Assembly: GCA_021292165.1 (NCBI GenBank)
Contig: CM037878.1
Span: forward strand, 14,380,471 to 14,444,470
Reading direction: 5' to 3'
Length of the DNA stretch: 64,000 nt
DNA from: Shinisaurus crocodilurus
Lineage: Eukaryota; Chordata; Lepidosauria; Squamata; Shinisauridae
Part shown: positions 42,806 through 53,609 of the stretch, one piece after another
How positions within the stretch are numbered: position 1 is the first letter of the stretch
Layout of the letters: each line of letters opens with the position of its first letter
Notes under the pieces: model-generated
Seen by the model: the letters and a program-made list of their open reading frames with translations, nothing else
The model's database searches: none
What the model was told of the DNA's origin: nothing
Made by a program: the position numbers and the translations under genes

Positions 42806-43274
42806 TAGGGATGTCTAAAAAAAATCTCTCGGGGGTTCAAGCAGGGGTGAACTCGCCTCACTCGACCCCCGTGGAAACTCACCTTTCCCCGGCTCGGCTC
42901 ACATTCCTTACGAGATGAGCCGGGGAAAGGAAGTTCCTGGTCCCGGCGCTACTCTTCCGGGTTCCCAGTGCTACTCTTCCGGGTCCCCGGCACTACCTAT
43001 TTTACATAGAAAATGGGGGAGGGGAAACTACCTTAAAGCAGCTGTGATTTGTGTAAGTGGCTCTTAAAGTGGTTTCCCCCTGTTTTCTATATAAATTACG
43101 TAGTGCCGGGGACCCGGAAGAGTAGTGCTGGGGACCCAGAAATGACGCGAGTGGCTCGGCAACCGCATCAGCTGGCGGTCACCGAGCAGCACCGGAGCAA
43201 TCGCAGTGTGGGGAGATCGACGGGTGTCCAGCGCGCAGATCCTCCTCTTTAATTGTCTTAGGTTTGCATCCCTA
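42806..43274. mobile_element. TAGGGATG-type hAT element, 469 bp
   Basis: Starts TAGGGATGTC and ends gcatcccta, with a perfect 8-bp duplication gttgcagg (42798-42805 and 43275-43282). The inner part is an imperfect inverted repeat around 43020-43090: cccggcactacctatttt and the mirrored gtagtgccggggaccc, with acttccgggt-like blocks. Related elements lie at 46008-46334, 60850-61208 and 61577-61982. Confidence 0.88.
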
Positions 43275-43282
43275 GTTGCAGG

Positions 43283-44381
43283 ATTCTGGTGATTTTATCA
43301 TTGTTGAACAACAAGCAAGCAGGAAAAAGCCTTGTATGGTAAATGAAAATGAGAAATTATTATTATTGATGTGTATGTGTGCGTGTGGGTGGGGGGGAAT
43401 TGAAGGGTGCGAAACCAGACATGTAGGAATGAGACAATTTATAGTTAAGAGTTAAAGTGTACACCCGCCCAGCCATTTTGTGTATCTATGTGTGTGTCAG
43501 TGACCACCAGTGCATGATCACAAGGAAGCTATACATGTCACAAACATTTACAAATCCTGAAAGTCTGACTTATGCCAACCAGATAAAGGATTTATTTGAA
43601 AAATTCATACATCATTCATTATTATCCTGTTTTAAATAAAATTGCTCAGGCGTCCAATCAGGGGGCAGAAATGAGACCACGGGACATCTGTGACGAATCA
43701 CAAGCTGTGACTATAATGAATGGATTAGTGAACCTTGTGAATAAGCCATTGGATGGAATTCATTTGCATAAGACAGTCAGAGAATAAATACATATTTTTA
43801 TTAGCATTAGCATGAGTATCATTTCTGGTAAACCATCACCCTCGGGGGGCCTTGCTACAGCAGAAGCAAAGTGGCTTTTGATGGGATTGTTTCAGAGACC
43901 CTTGATTGGAGGGTTAAGAATGGCCTGCAGTGGGGTGGGAAAGAGGAGAAAGGAGAAAAAGAAACAGATATATACAGAGTTTACTAAAAGCTACAGGGGA
44001 AAATATAAGACAATTAAAGAGGAGGATGAGTTAGTATGAATAAAAAGGTTACAGGGAATACAAGGGCCTTTTATGGGTACCAAGGGGGAAGAAAGGCTGC
44101 GGAGACAGCAGTGTATTAACAAACGAGCTATGGTCTGGAGTGGATGAATAGCTCTAAAATGGCTGTTACCGAATTGCTTTTTTAAAAAAATTGCTCCTTA
44201 GGAAGATAACTAAAGAGAAGAGGCAGCGGACAATTAGGAAGTAATGAAGGCCTTGTAAATACACTTACTGATAAAAAGCACGTAAGGGAATGCTTGACAA
44301 AGCAAACATACAAATCGGTGGCTAGTCTAGGCAGGACGCGACCAGAATTATTAAAGGGATTGACTTAGAGAACCAAGGCTG
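43283..44381. other. Unassigned stretch
   Basis: No gene or repeat that I can name. Open frames at 43457-44039 have no recognisable domain. An LTR or decayed retroelement cannot be excluded (aataaa near 43790), but I see no boundary or duplication. Confidence 0.4.
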
Positions 44382-44465
44382 TTTCTTCTTCTTCTTCTTC
44401 TTCTTCTTCTTCTTCTGCTTCTGCTTCTGCTCCTCCTCCTCCTCCTCTCCTCCTCCTCCTCCTCT
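44382..44465. repeat. (TTC)n / (TCC)n low-complexity tract
   Basis: A pyrimidine-rich compound repeat on this strand. It gives the apparent poly-Arg frame on the minus strand. Confidence 0.96.
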
Positions 44466-44476
44466 CTTGTATTAAG

Positions 44477-45258
44477 CAGGGATGGGGACTCGGACTCGAG
44501 GACTCGACTCGTGAGTCGGACTGAGTCCCCCCTCTGACTTGAGTCTGACTCGAGTCCCAATATTTTTAATGGGACTCGAGACTCGACTCGGGACTCGAGA
44601 CCAAGGACTCGTCAACATCCCTGGGCTGTTGACGAGTCTTGTGGCTGTGCCAGAAGGAGCGCGATCACCAGTGAAGAAGAGCGCATGGAAGCGAGGCGCG
44701 CCGCTGCTCGGCCACTATGGACAGCTACCAGGAGCGCAGCCCCAACGATGTGTTGAGATTTATTTTGATTGATGTGTTGTTGTGGGGGGTTAGGGTTAGG
44801 GTCAGACATTTTGGCTGCCTCTGCCTGCCTGTTTGGGGTTCCCTGCCTCCTCTGCCTGCCTGGTCTCTTCTTAACCAGTTCCACAGTTTGAATTGTCCAA
44901 GACAAAGGCCTCTGCCTGCCTGCTTTGGGGTTCCCTGCCTCCTCTGCCTGCCTGATTATTTTGGGTTTGTCCGCCCGGTCTGTTCTTGCCAAAATCAGTT
45001 GCAGAGTTATGAAATAAAAAGGCACACTTGTGCCTAGAATTTATTTAAGCCACACATCTGAAGTAGCCTAATTTTGTTGGGGGGAAACCCCATTGATTTT
45101 AATAGGGACTCAGTGGAGTCAGTTTTGGGAGTGACTCAGGACTCGGGACTCGTGAGTCACCATTTTGGACCAAGGACTCGGACTTGGACTTGAGACTCGG
45201 GTCCAAAGACTCGTGACTCGACTCGTGACTCGAGACCAAGGACTCTTCAACATCCCTG
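44477..45258 (+). mobile_element. GAGTC-rich hAT element, 782 bp
   Basis: Ends CAGGGATGGGGACTCGGACT and tcttcaacatccctg, with a perfect duplication gtattaag (44469-44476 and 45259-45266). Terminal arrays of gagtc/gactc palindromes, the cctgcctctgcctgcctg internal repeats, and an internal junction (44780-44802, a ggttagggttaggg string) where the 954-bp copy has transposase sequence. Orientation follows the transposase fragment of that copy. Confidence 0.93.
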
Positions 45259-45637
45259 GTATTAAGCTATATATGTTGCTACGGAGAACTAACCATGACT
45301 TTGTGGGTGTCAATGAACATAAGTCAAAATTTTGGCCCATGGAGCTGCACAGTGCATTGCATCCTAAAAAAGTACATCTAGGTGCCCACCACTTACCTGG
45401 CTTTTGGGAGCAGTGGTGCCATCTAGGGTTCAATGGCAGACATGAGGTTTAGAAGAAAAATACAACACAGGAGGAACCAGTACAAGGGGCTCATCCATAT
45501 TCAACAAATACCTCTGGGGGAAAAGATGCTGGAGAAGTCACAATCAGCCATACCTTGTTCTGGGTAGGGATGGTGGGGTCACAAAGGAACCTTCCAGGAA
45601 TGGCTAAGAGGCAGGCTTAGAGGAATAGGCGGCTTCC

Positions 45638-45935
45638 CTTCTGGTAGGGTGGCCACTAAATGCATCATCAAAAAAGAGAACCAAAGAAGATTTGCACACA
45701 AGTTGCATATGCTAATTGATATGTGTAGATGCAAATTTGGAAATAATTACTATAATTTAAATAGAATGAAATACAATACATCTCACCATTGTATGGAAGA
45801 CTGTGACCAAGTGACCGTTGTGCTTGCTCTATCTGCTATCCAGGTGCGAAGTGCTGATGGGCAATTCTTCTTCGAGGTCCCCTGCTGTTCTCCCTCGTCC
45901 CTTGTGGTCCTTTATCTTTTAAACCAGACTTGGAC
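45638..45935 (-). repeat. Unclassified dispersed repeat (family U), reverse copy
   Basis: In reverse it matches family U: aattgcccatcagcactt, the cacttggtcacagtcttcc block, caatggtgagatgtattg and atttgcatctacacat. The left end is tagggtggccac. The spacer 45267-45637 holds nothing recognised. Confidence 0.55.
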
Positions 45936-46007
45936 TGGATAGCCCTTCTACAGGGATGAAGAATGAGAAATTTGTTTCAGGATTTACCCAGTTTGCACCT
46001 TCTGGAC

Positions 46008-46334
46008 TAGGGATGGATCCGAGAGTCTCGAGGTGTGTGTGAAAGTGGCCTGAAAGTGGCCCGCTCGCCCCCCCCAAGACTCTCGCGACTTACCTGGCCA
46101 CTGCTCGATCCACGCCGCGCCAGGGAAAGGAGCTTCAGTTCCCCAGCGTGTCAGTTCAGGTTCCCCTGGCACTGCGTTTTTAGCGTAAAAACCAGGGCAA
46201 CCCAGCCTGAAATGGCCACAAATTGCTATTTGGTTCCCTGGCGCTGTGAGCAGCGAGAGCGCAGCGAGAGTGGGCGGGGGGTGCTCTGGAGCACCCCGAG
46301 AGCAGGTAAGGTACCGCTCACTTTACATCGCTAA
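46008..46334. mobile_element. TAGGGATG-type hAT element
   Basis: Begins TAGGGATGGATCC and ends near catcgctaa. The flanks ttctggac (46000-46007) and atctggac (46335-46342) match at 7 of 8. GC-rich interior with ctctcgcgacttacctgg. Family as 42806-43274. Confidence 0.65.
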
Positions 46335-46424
46335 ATCTGGACCGAACACGGATTCAGATGCAATCTGCAGTTGAAGTCCATACATTTCCGAGCTTGCCAT
46401 GTGATTCCCTGGACCCCCCCCCCC

Positions 46425-47378
46425 CAGGGATTGACCGAGGAATCGTGATTATGGACAACCTCGAGTCCATATTAATGGGACTCGGGACTCGACTCGGGAC
46501 TCGAGACCAAGGACTCTTCAACATCCCTGGGCTGTGCCAGAAGGAGTGGAGAGGAGCGTGATTGCCGGCGAAGAGCGCATGGAAGCGAGGTGTGCCGCTG
46601 CTTGGCCACTATGGACAGCTACCAGGAGTGCAGCCCCAACAGTTTGTCAAGATTTATTTTGATTGATGTGTTGCGTACTTGGGAGAGGCAGAAGAAGGAC
46701 CTGAGATTACTCTGTGTGGCTGCTCTGAGTGTGTTTCTGGTTCCAGCAAGTTCATCACCAGTGGAGCGGGTGTTCAGTGAGAGTGGAATTGGGATGAGAT
46801 CTCACCGTTCCAGAATGGGGCCAAACATTTAGAAAAAATCATGTTCCTCAAATGCAACATGGATAAGTTTTAGGAAGTACAGCAAGTTTATTTTTTAAAA
46901 TCATTTTTCTAAAATGCAACCTTTCAGACATTTTGGGTTTGGCTGCCTCTGCCTTCCTGTCTGGGGTTCCCAGCCTCCTCTGCCTGCCTGATCTCTTCTT
47001 GACCAGTTCAGCAGTTGAATTGTCCAAGACAAAGGCCTCTGCCTGCCAGCTTTGGGGTTCCCTGCCTCCTCTGCCTGCCTGGTTATTTTGGGTTTTTCTG
47101 CCTGGTCTGTTCTTGCCAAAATCAGTTGCAGAGTTTTGAAATAAAAAGGCACACTTGTGCCTAGAATTTATTTAAGCCACACATCTGAAGTAGCCTTATT
47201 TTGTTGGGGGAAAAACTCCATTGATTTTAATAGGGACTCGTGGAGTCAGCTTTGGGAGTGACTCGGGACTCGGGAGTCACCATTTTGGACCAAGGACTCG
47301 GACTCGGACTCGAGACTCGGGTCCAAAGACTCGTGACTCGACTTGTGACTCGAGACCAAGGACTCTTCAACATCCCTG
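46425..47378 (+). mobile_element. GAGTC-rich hAT element with transposase remnant, 954 bp
   Basis: The left end is diverged (cagggattgaccgagg, then a short gagtc/gactc array), the right end intact (tcttcaacatccctg). It sits in a C-run, so the 8-bp duplication cccccccc is compatible but not diagnostic. It carries 252 bp (46673-46924) missing from the 764-783-bp copies, and that stretch encodes a hAT C-terminal domain. This is the copy that ties the family to the hAT superfamily by protein. Confidence 0.85.
46590..46832 (+). pseudogene. hAT transposase C-terminal (hATC dimerisation) fragment
   Basis: An 80-codon frame. Residues 1-30 come from the element's shared interior (MDSYQECSPN at about residue 8). 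From about residue 45 the frame reads LCVAALSVFLVPASSSPVER followed by VFSESGIGMRSHRSRM. The P-A-(S/T)-S-S-x-x-x-E-R-V-F-S then G then R-x-x-R pattern is the conserved hATC block of hAT (Ac/hobo-type) transposases, used for dimerisation. The catalytic DDE residues and the BED zinc finger are absent, so the fragment cannot act alone. It stops at MGPNI, close to where hAT proteins end. The first Met is not a reliable start, because the upstream coding was deleted. Confidence 0.85.
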
Positions 47379-47386
47379 CCCCCCCC

Positions 47387-47768
47387 CCCAAAATGCATTT
47401 GACAGCATGCATACATGTGAACAATTTCCATGAAAAAATGCAGACTTTTGAAAAATGCACACAAATACACTTTTCATCCATGGGAGAAGGACGTGTACAT
47501 TTCAGTGTTGTGCACACACTTGATACGTACATTTGCAAAAATACACACAAAAATATGCACTGTTACGTACATCACATGGCTACCTTACTGCCAGGGGCTT
47601 GAGGAGGCATCGCCGGGGTTCGGCCCTGAATGTCCCAGGCAGGGAGAGTTGCTACACTGAGGATGCTTGGAGCTGGACACCCGTCCGTGCCCTCTCTCAC
47701 AGATCCTGGCCCTTGTCCCTGGTAAATCATCATCTGTATTTTGCCTTTTGTGGGTGCCTTTCTTTTAA

Positions 47769-47805
<37 letters not shown>

Positions 47806-48304
47806 AGCTGCTTCAGCTGCCATTCTTTAGGTTTCATGCCCTTCCCCTATTTCTAGAAGATAAGACTCTTGCAGAGTGAAGGTTTCTGGGGGCATCTTCT
47901 ATCTCGTGAACCCATGCTCCTGCCACAAGGCATAAACCTCTGATGGTACCATTATGGAATCATGTAGTGTACAGCCAGCCATTTCTTAAGCTGCACCTGC
48001 TCCTTTTTTAAAGGTTGCTAACATATGTTTGGATCATTTCCCCCCCCCCCTATTATATTTTTAGCGAACAGAATAAACCCCATCTCTGCTTTTTTAAACT
48101 GGCACAGGACCAAAGTAGAAGAATAAAGGATTGGCATACAGCAGCCAGGGAAGAGCGTTCAGCAATGTATATGCATGTGCGGTGGGGGTGGGGGTGGTGC
48201 CAATAGAGATGCAACTCTGTGCCCCTGTTTTCACCTGTGAAGCACTGGAGCGAATGGAGTTGATTGGCATATGTGATTTTGTGCCAGCTAGCCATGGGGT
48301 TTGA
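47387..48304. other. Unassigned stretch with a (TG)n tract
   Basis: A (TG)n tract with one interruption lies at 47771-47805 and a C-run at 48041-48050. A (G)n-rich patch, ggtgggggtgggggtgg, is at 48181-48197. Nothing else recognised. Confidence 0.5.
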
Positions 48305-48510
48305 GAACATAAAAAGAGCCTGGCCCCTGCCGAATCAGGCCAAGAAGAGTCCATCTAGTCCAGTGTTCTCCAACCTTGGGTCCCCAGATGTTTTTGGCCT
48401 ACAACTCCCAGCATGCTGGGAGTTGTAGGCCAAAAACATCTGGGGACCCAAGGTTGGAGAACACTGATCTAGCCTATCATCCTGTCTCAAACAACTGTTA
48501 GCTAAACCTC
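48305..48510 (-). mobile_element. CR1-like LINE 3' end, split by a foldback MITE
   Basis: gaacataaaaagagcctgg, aatcaggccaagaagagtcc and atctagtc precede the foldback, and ctatcatcctgtctcaaac follows, restoring the family order ctagtccagcatcctg. The break point shows that the MITE arrived after the LINE. Confidence 0.68.
48361..48466. mobile_element. CAGTG foldback MITE, perfect 106-bp palindrome
   Basis: Identical to 17125-17230 and 61394-61499. The flanks atctagtc (48353-48360) and atctagcc (48467-48474) match at 7 of 8. It lies inside a LINE copy. Confidence 0.96.
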
Positions 48511-51032
48511 CGGAAAGATCACACAAGCAAGGCATGAAATGAATGCAGTTACCAAGGAGATCAGCCTTGCTGCCTTTTAAGTATACACCTAACACCTTGA
48601 CTTTGGAAAATCCAACATGCCTGAGTAAGGATGGTCAAGCCAAGGCATGAAGATACTAGGGCATGATGATGACAGCATGTTTTCAATTGAGCTGCGGTAT
48701 ACTCCAGCTGCTCTTGCTTTATAGTGTTTTCTAGGAGTGGCTTATCCTCATTTTACAAAGAGGTGTGTGACGACCCTGGGATTTATGCAAATTTCTTGAC
48801 TTTAATACATGATTTGCATGCATGATTTATTCCGGTCATAAAGGGTGATCAATTTGCAGACATGGACCTGATCATGATCACTCACGCATACAGTTAGTTG
48901 AACAACAATCTTCTCTCACACCCACCCAAAAAGTTCAATGCCAGACTAACAAGGCAAGTCAGTGTTGCCAGCTATACAGGTGAAGATAAATTATCTGTGC
49001 TATTTTTTCCCCAGCAGTTGAGTGGATAGTTGAGTCGATGGCCCATCTACCGAGGACATGGAATTGTTCCCCCAACCAGGCTTGGATCCAAACAATTGCC
49101 TGAGTCTCCTTCCCTTAAATCCTGCCCTGCATCCACAGTACCAAAGGAGATTTGATCATTGTGAATATGGCATTAGCCACAATTAATAGCAGCAGATGTT
49201 GTGTGGTTGACAGTCCACTGCACAGCATGCCAGAGAGTGGACCCTTCCCAGAATTTCAGTGAGTGGCTCTGTCCTAGAACCAGAGCTAAGCAGAAACCTT
49301 ACCGATTCAGATATGAAGCTCCCCGCTGATTGTGCAGGCTCCAGCAAAGGAAATTCTCATGGGCATTCAATTAAGAAAATGACCAGGACCAAAGTTCAGG
49401 GAGGTGGAGCAGCCAGTGTGACCTCCTGGAACGAGAGCTAATCTGAAATTTCAGTTGCTTGTAATTTAGAGATACAAAGCCTTCTCTGATTTTATTTTAT
49501 TTTATTTTATTTTGCTAGCTCCACAAGTGAAATTCTCATGACAATTTAATTAAGAAAAATGGCCAGAGAAAACATTCAAGTGGCCAAACTGGATGACTGA
49601 ACAAAACGTGTTTTGAAATACAAATTCAGCTTGGTTTGATACTATCACGTCACATGATGTCATACCCCAATTTGCGAGGAAACGAATCAAGGCAAGAGAG
49701 ACAAAACAAAAGCAAAGAGAAGTTCCCTGAGGGAGGGGGCAAGGAGGGACATGAACCCCCAAATTGTCAAAGCTTTCCAAAAAGAAATGTGATTATTTCA
49801 CTCCATTTTGCCTCAACCTAGAACTAAACAGCTCAGAGTTCAAAGGTTATACTGTGATGCATTTCTTCCTTGCCAATTGACCACCCTTTGGCTCAGAGCA
49901 AGGGGGAGAAAGATCATAAAAGAAGAGTGATTTTGAAAATTAATAGCCTGTAAATTAGATTCCGACTGCTTGGGGAAAAAAAAAACACAATGACCTGAGA
50001 TTGTGAAAAGGAAACCTTGCAGCATCAAGGGCCTCTACAGACTGCAGAATTGTAAGGCGAAAAAAGATATGTTCAGAGGAACCCACACAAATCCAATGTA
50101 ATTGCTGTTTTGTGTAGTATGTATCACACTCTCTCCGGAGGAAGGAAATGGGCAGATTAAAGATTGCTTGATTTCAGAAAAAGAATTTATATCAGCATCT
50201 TTCAAAGCCTTACTTTGGAAAGTTAATTGGCTTGGCTGTGACATCGTCACCCCAGCTGAATTGAGGATGGATTGGAGGGGAGACGGCAAAATATTCATAA
50301 TGAGATAGGGGAGCGGGGGAGGTGTCGCCCCTGGTGACTTATCCGGGGACCGCTATCAGGTCCAATTTTATGCAAAGGACACATTAACGATTAACGAAGG
50401 GCATAAATGGTGCATCAGCTTCATTTGTAGTGGAAGCTCAGTTGGGAACATGTCACCAGTGCTATATCGAGAACTGGGCTTCGTGCAGAGGAGATTGCCA
50501 CAAGAACGTTCAAAACCTGGAGGTCTTTGAAACCGAGTACCAAAACTGTCTTTACATGATCGGCTTATCCTTGGATAACAGCCTACATTTTCTCTGACTA
50601 CTGATTTGTTTACATGTTCAAAGGGTGAATCACTGGGCGGCTTTTTGGATGTTACCCCAGAATTGAGGGAGGAGAAGCACATGCAACTTGCATTTCACAT
50701 TTAAACACCCAAACTGCAAACTCAGACATCTCCGTTGACCCACATCTGGAGTGCTCTCTCCTCCCATGTCTGTAAAGCCAGGCTATATAGTACTTCCTTC
50801 CAATGATCCATTGGAAGTACCTCAGCACAGCATCTGCACTGTGTCTGGAGCATTGGGTGGAAACCCGGCAAATCCAGGAAGTCAAGTAGTGAGTGTGACC
50901 CACAGGCTCCAATCATGTCATTTCTCCCTATATGACTCCCTAAATCTCTTCAGCTCTTCAGTCTCAGAATACCTTGTTGGTCGGAAGCTTGTCATAACTG
51001 TTGACATCATTAAGTGTGAGCCAGTGTGAGCC
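48511..51032. other. Long stretch without recognised repeats
   Basis: About 2.5 kb in which I recognise only a (TTTTA)n run (49487-49513). It contains a short imperfect direct duplication: aaattctcatgggcattca at 49351 and a similar gaaattctcatgacaattta block at 49528, each followed by attaagaaaa. No exon is supported. It is the best part of the window to test for conserved non-coding elements. Confidence 0.45.
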
Positions 51033-51065
51033 ACTGATGGCTTAATGGATCATTAAGCCATCAGT
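51033..51065. repeat. Perfect 15-bp hairpin
   Basis: Arms actgatggcttaatg and cattaagccatcagt are exact complements around a 3-base loop (gat). The flanks repeat parts of it (gtgagccag, gagccatcattaag), suggesting a local templated rearrangement beside the SINE at 51079. Confidence 0.85.
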
Positions 51066-51078
51066 GAGCCATCATTAA

Positions 51079-51315
51079 GAGAGCCAGTGTTGTGTAGTGG
51101 TGAGAGTGTTGGACTGGGACTCGGGAGATCCGGGTTCTAGTCCCCGCTCGGCCATGAAACTCACTGGGTGACTTTGGGCCAGTCACTGACTCTCAGCCTA
51201 ACCTACCTCACAGGGTTATTGTAAGGATAAAATGGAGAGGAGGATTATGTAAGCCGCCTTGGGTTCCTTGCAGGAAAAAAGGCGGGGTATAAATATAATT
51301 AATAAATAAATTAAG
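51079..51315 (+). mobile_element. Sauria SINE
   Basis: gagccagtgttgtgtagtgg head, ttggactgggactcgggag, B box ccgggttctagtcccc, cctacctcacagggttattg, tail agccgccttgggttccttgc and ataattaataaataaatt. Confidence 0.95.
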
Positions 51316-52680
51316 GCATTAATTAAATGGCATAAAATGTTATGCAAATGCTTTTGGTGGCCAGGAATAGGGAGTTTAGAATATTTGACATAATGGTACC
51401 CATGCTGTGCCCTTAAGGTGGGGTGGGCTACAATAAAATAATGAGACTTTTATGAATGACAGGAGAGTAATTTTTAAAGAGAAAATATGTTTCACCATTG
51501 CCCAGTTGAACCTGTTGCATGCCCTGCCCTCCCTTTGTGATTGGGAATCTTTTTTACAACGAATCCCCTTTGCTCAATATCTAGTAACGGAGCATTTCTT
51601 AATGTTTTCTTACTATTATCGCAATAAAACCAGTCTTCAACCTCTGGAACCCTTATGGCTACACCCAGGTGCACCTCATACTACTAGGGTTGTTAGTCTA
51701 TGGGAGGGGCATTTGGGGCAAGGGCAAGGGGTTACTTTTGGGGCACGTGCCAGAAAAGCAAGGCATAAAGTGTCTCTCCCCCTCCCCCAAGCCAGTTCAT
51801 TTTAAACTGTATATCCTTGGTCAGGGGTCCCCAAACCTTTTGGTTCACTGGGGAACTTGGGATGTTTGTGAGTGTTGTGGGCACTCTCACAAAATGGCTG
51901 CCACGGGGGAGCTTCCCATTCATGCAATGACTGCCTTGGTGAGTTTGGCTGGTCACAAAACACTCATTTCCCAGAAGGCAAACCAGGGAGAATAAAAGAC
52001 AAGTAACATGCCCAAGAACCTAAGTCCAAAGCAGAGGTGAGGGGTCTCAGCACCAAAACACAAACCCACTCTGTTGGACCCAAGCAAAGATGGTGCTTCA
52101 GGGCAGCACTTTGTTTGGTAGCATGCGAGGTTTTTAAAAACATAATAGTTTAAAAAATCTTAGGAAATAAAATTTTAAAAAATCAGGATTAGCAGGAAGC
52201 CTGGTGGATACCAAGAGAGGATCCTGCTGGTGCATTGTTGGAAACCCCAGTCCTAGGTGAATAAGCAGATTTTGTGCTTGGCTCAATCCCGCAGGGTTAT
52301 AAAAAAAAAGAGAGAAAAAAAGTAGGATTCCACCCGTGTACGTCAGGCTCAGCTTCACCCAAGTACTAGATTATTATTATTTTTTTTACCATTTCAAGAG
52401 CGGACAGTCCTGGACAGTGTTGCAGCCTATGGCATCTCAACCTTGAATTCTCTGAACCCGTGTGAGGCCTGTCAATCGGAGGACTGAAGTGATCTGGCCA
52501 GCTGGATTGCAACGAGGGAAACAGTTTTCTCCTCTGTTAGTTGAGAAATATCCTAATTTCTACTTGGATTGAATTTAACAACAACAGAGCTGTTAGTTCC
52601 AGCTTTTGAAGCTCGCAGATTTTCAGCAAACAAACTGTTTTAACTTCCTACAATGCAGCCGACCAGGCTAAAGAGAAGCT
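51316..52680. other. Unassigned stretch
   Basis: No gene or named repeat that I can support. Open frames on both strands near 51452-52000 have no recognisable domain. A short MITE-like block (gggtgcaatctcctgcata, gtgggacttacttccaag) follows at 52683-52775. Confidence 0.45.
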
Positions 52681-52860
52681 AAGGGTGCAATCTCCTGCAT
52701 ACTTACATGGGAGTAAATGACACTGAATGCAGTGGGACTTACTTCCAAGTAAATATACTCAGGAGGACTGGGCAGCGCAATTCTGACTAGGCTATGCAAA
52801 TGCACCTGTAGAGAACCTTACTCTAAATGAATTTTACAGGGATCCCATATTCCGTTAGTG

Positions 52861-53282
52861 CAGGGATATACAGATGTTGTAAAATCCACTCTGTCTGTGT
52901 TTCGCGGATTGGCAGGCGCCTTTCGCTCCATCTTTCGCTCATTGACGGAATCGGAGTTTGTGCAAATGCATTCGTACACAATTGCACAAATTCGGAGTTG
53001 CTCATATTCGCACTCCCCAATACACAAATACACAAAAATGTGTATTTTTATGCTTTAGTCTATGGGGAAAATGCAAATTTTGGGACATTTTTTTAATTGT
53101 ATGTATTTTTTTTACAACTAAATTTGCATAAAATTATGGGGGGGGGAATTAAAAAACTGTCCACAAGTCTACGGAATCCACGTGACTCAGGAAAAGCTGG
53201 TCTGCTGTGGAATATATCTCAGGTCGGAGTCTTAGAAATCTGAACTCATGTGAGTCCGTTGTGGATTTCTCCGACGTCCCTA
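52861..53282. mobile_element. hAT-like MITE with CAGGGATA / TCCCTA ends
   Basis: Left end cagggatatacagatg, right end tccgacgtcccta. AT-rich interior with tgcaaat and tacacaaa runs and gagtccgttgtggatttc near the right end, resembling the reverse of 39413-39651. The flanking duplication is not clear. Confidence 0.5.
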
Positions 53283-53609
53283 CTAGTGGTGGGCTGCCTT
53301 TTATAGCTAAATCACCAATAGATTTGTAGAAACCAAACACAGACATATTGTTTTCAGTAATATATTTTACAGAAACCAAAAAGGATATTTTAAAAGGAAA
53401 ACAAACCTAGAGCTTTTAATCACAATTTAATCACAGCTTGCATGGCACAATTCCCAGATTAACAGGCGACATTTACCTTGTATACTGAATCTGATGTATC
53501 CTATATTTAATGTACAGCCAGTACAGCTCTCCATTTTGTAAAGTCTTCCATTTCATATTTTTACTCCACTCAGTTTAGCTTAACTTTAATAAGCAGAGGA
53601 TTACTTGGG

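Noticed and set aside
43457..44039. Decayed retroviral or retroelement coding
   Set aside because: I looked for reverse-transcriptase, protease or integrase motifs and saw none; no LTR boundaries could be placed.
44351..44560. Arginine-rich minus-strand frame
   Set aside because: It is the translation of a (TTC)n/(TCC)n microsatellite followed by a GAGTC transposon terminus.
44785..44802. Interstitial telomeric repeat
   Set aside because: Only two to three ggttag-type units, located at the internal deletion junction of a transposon and degenerate in sister copies.
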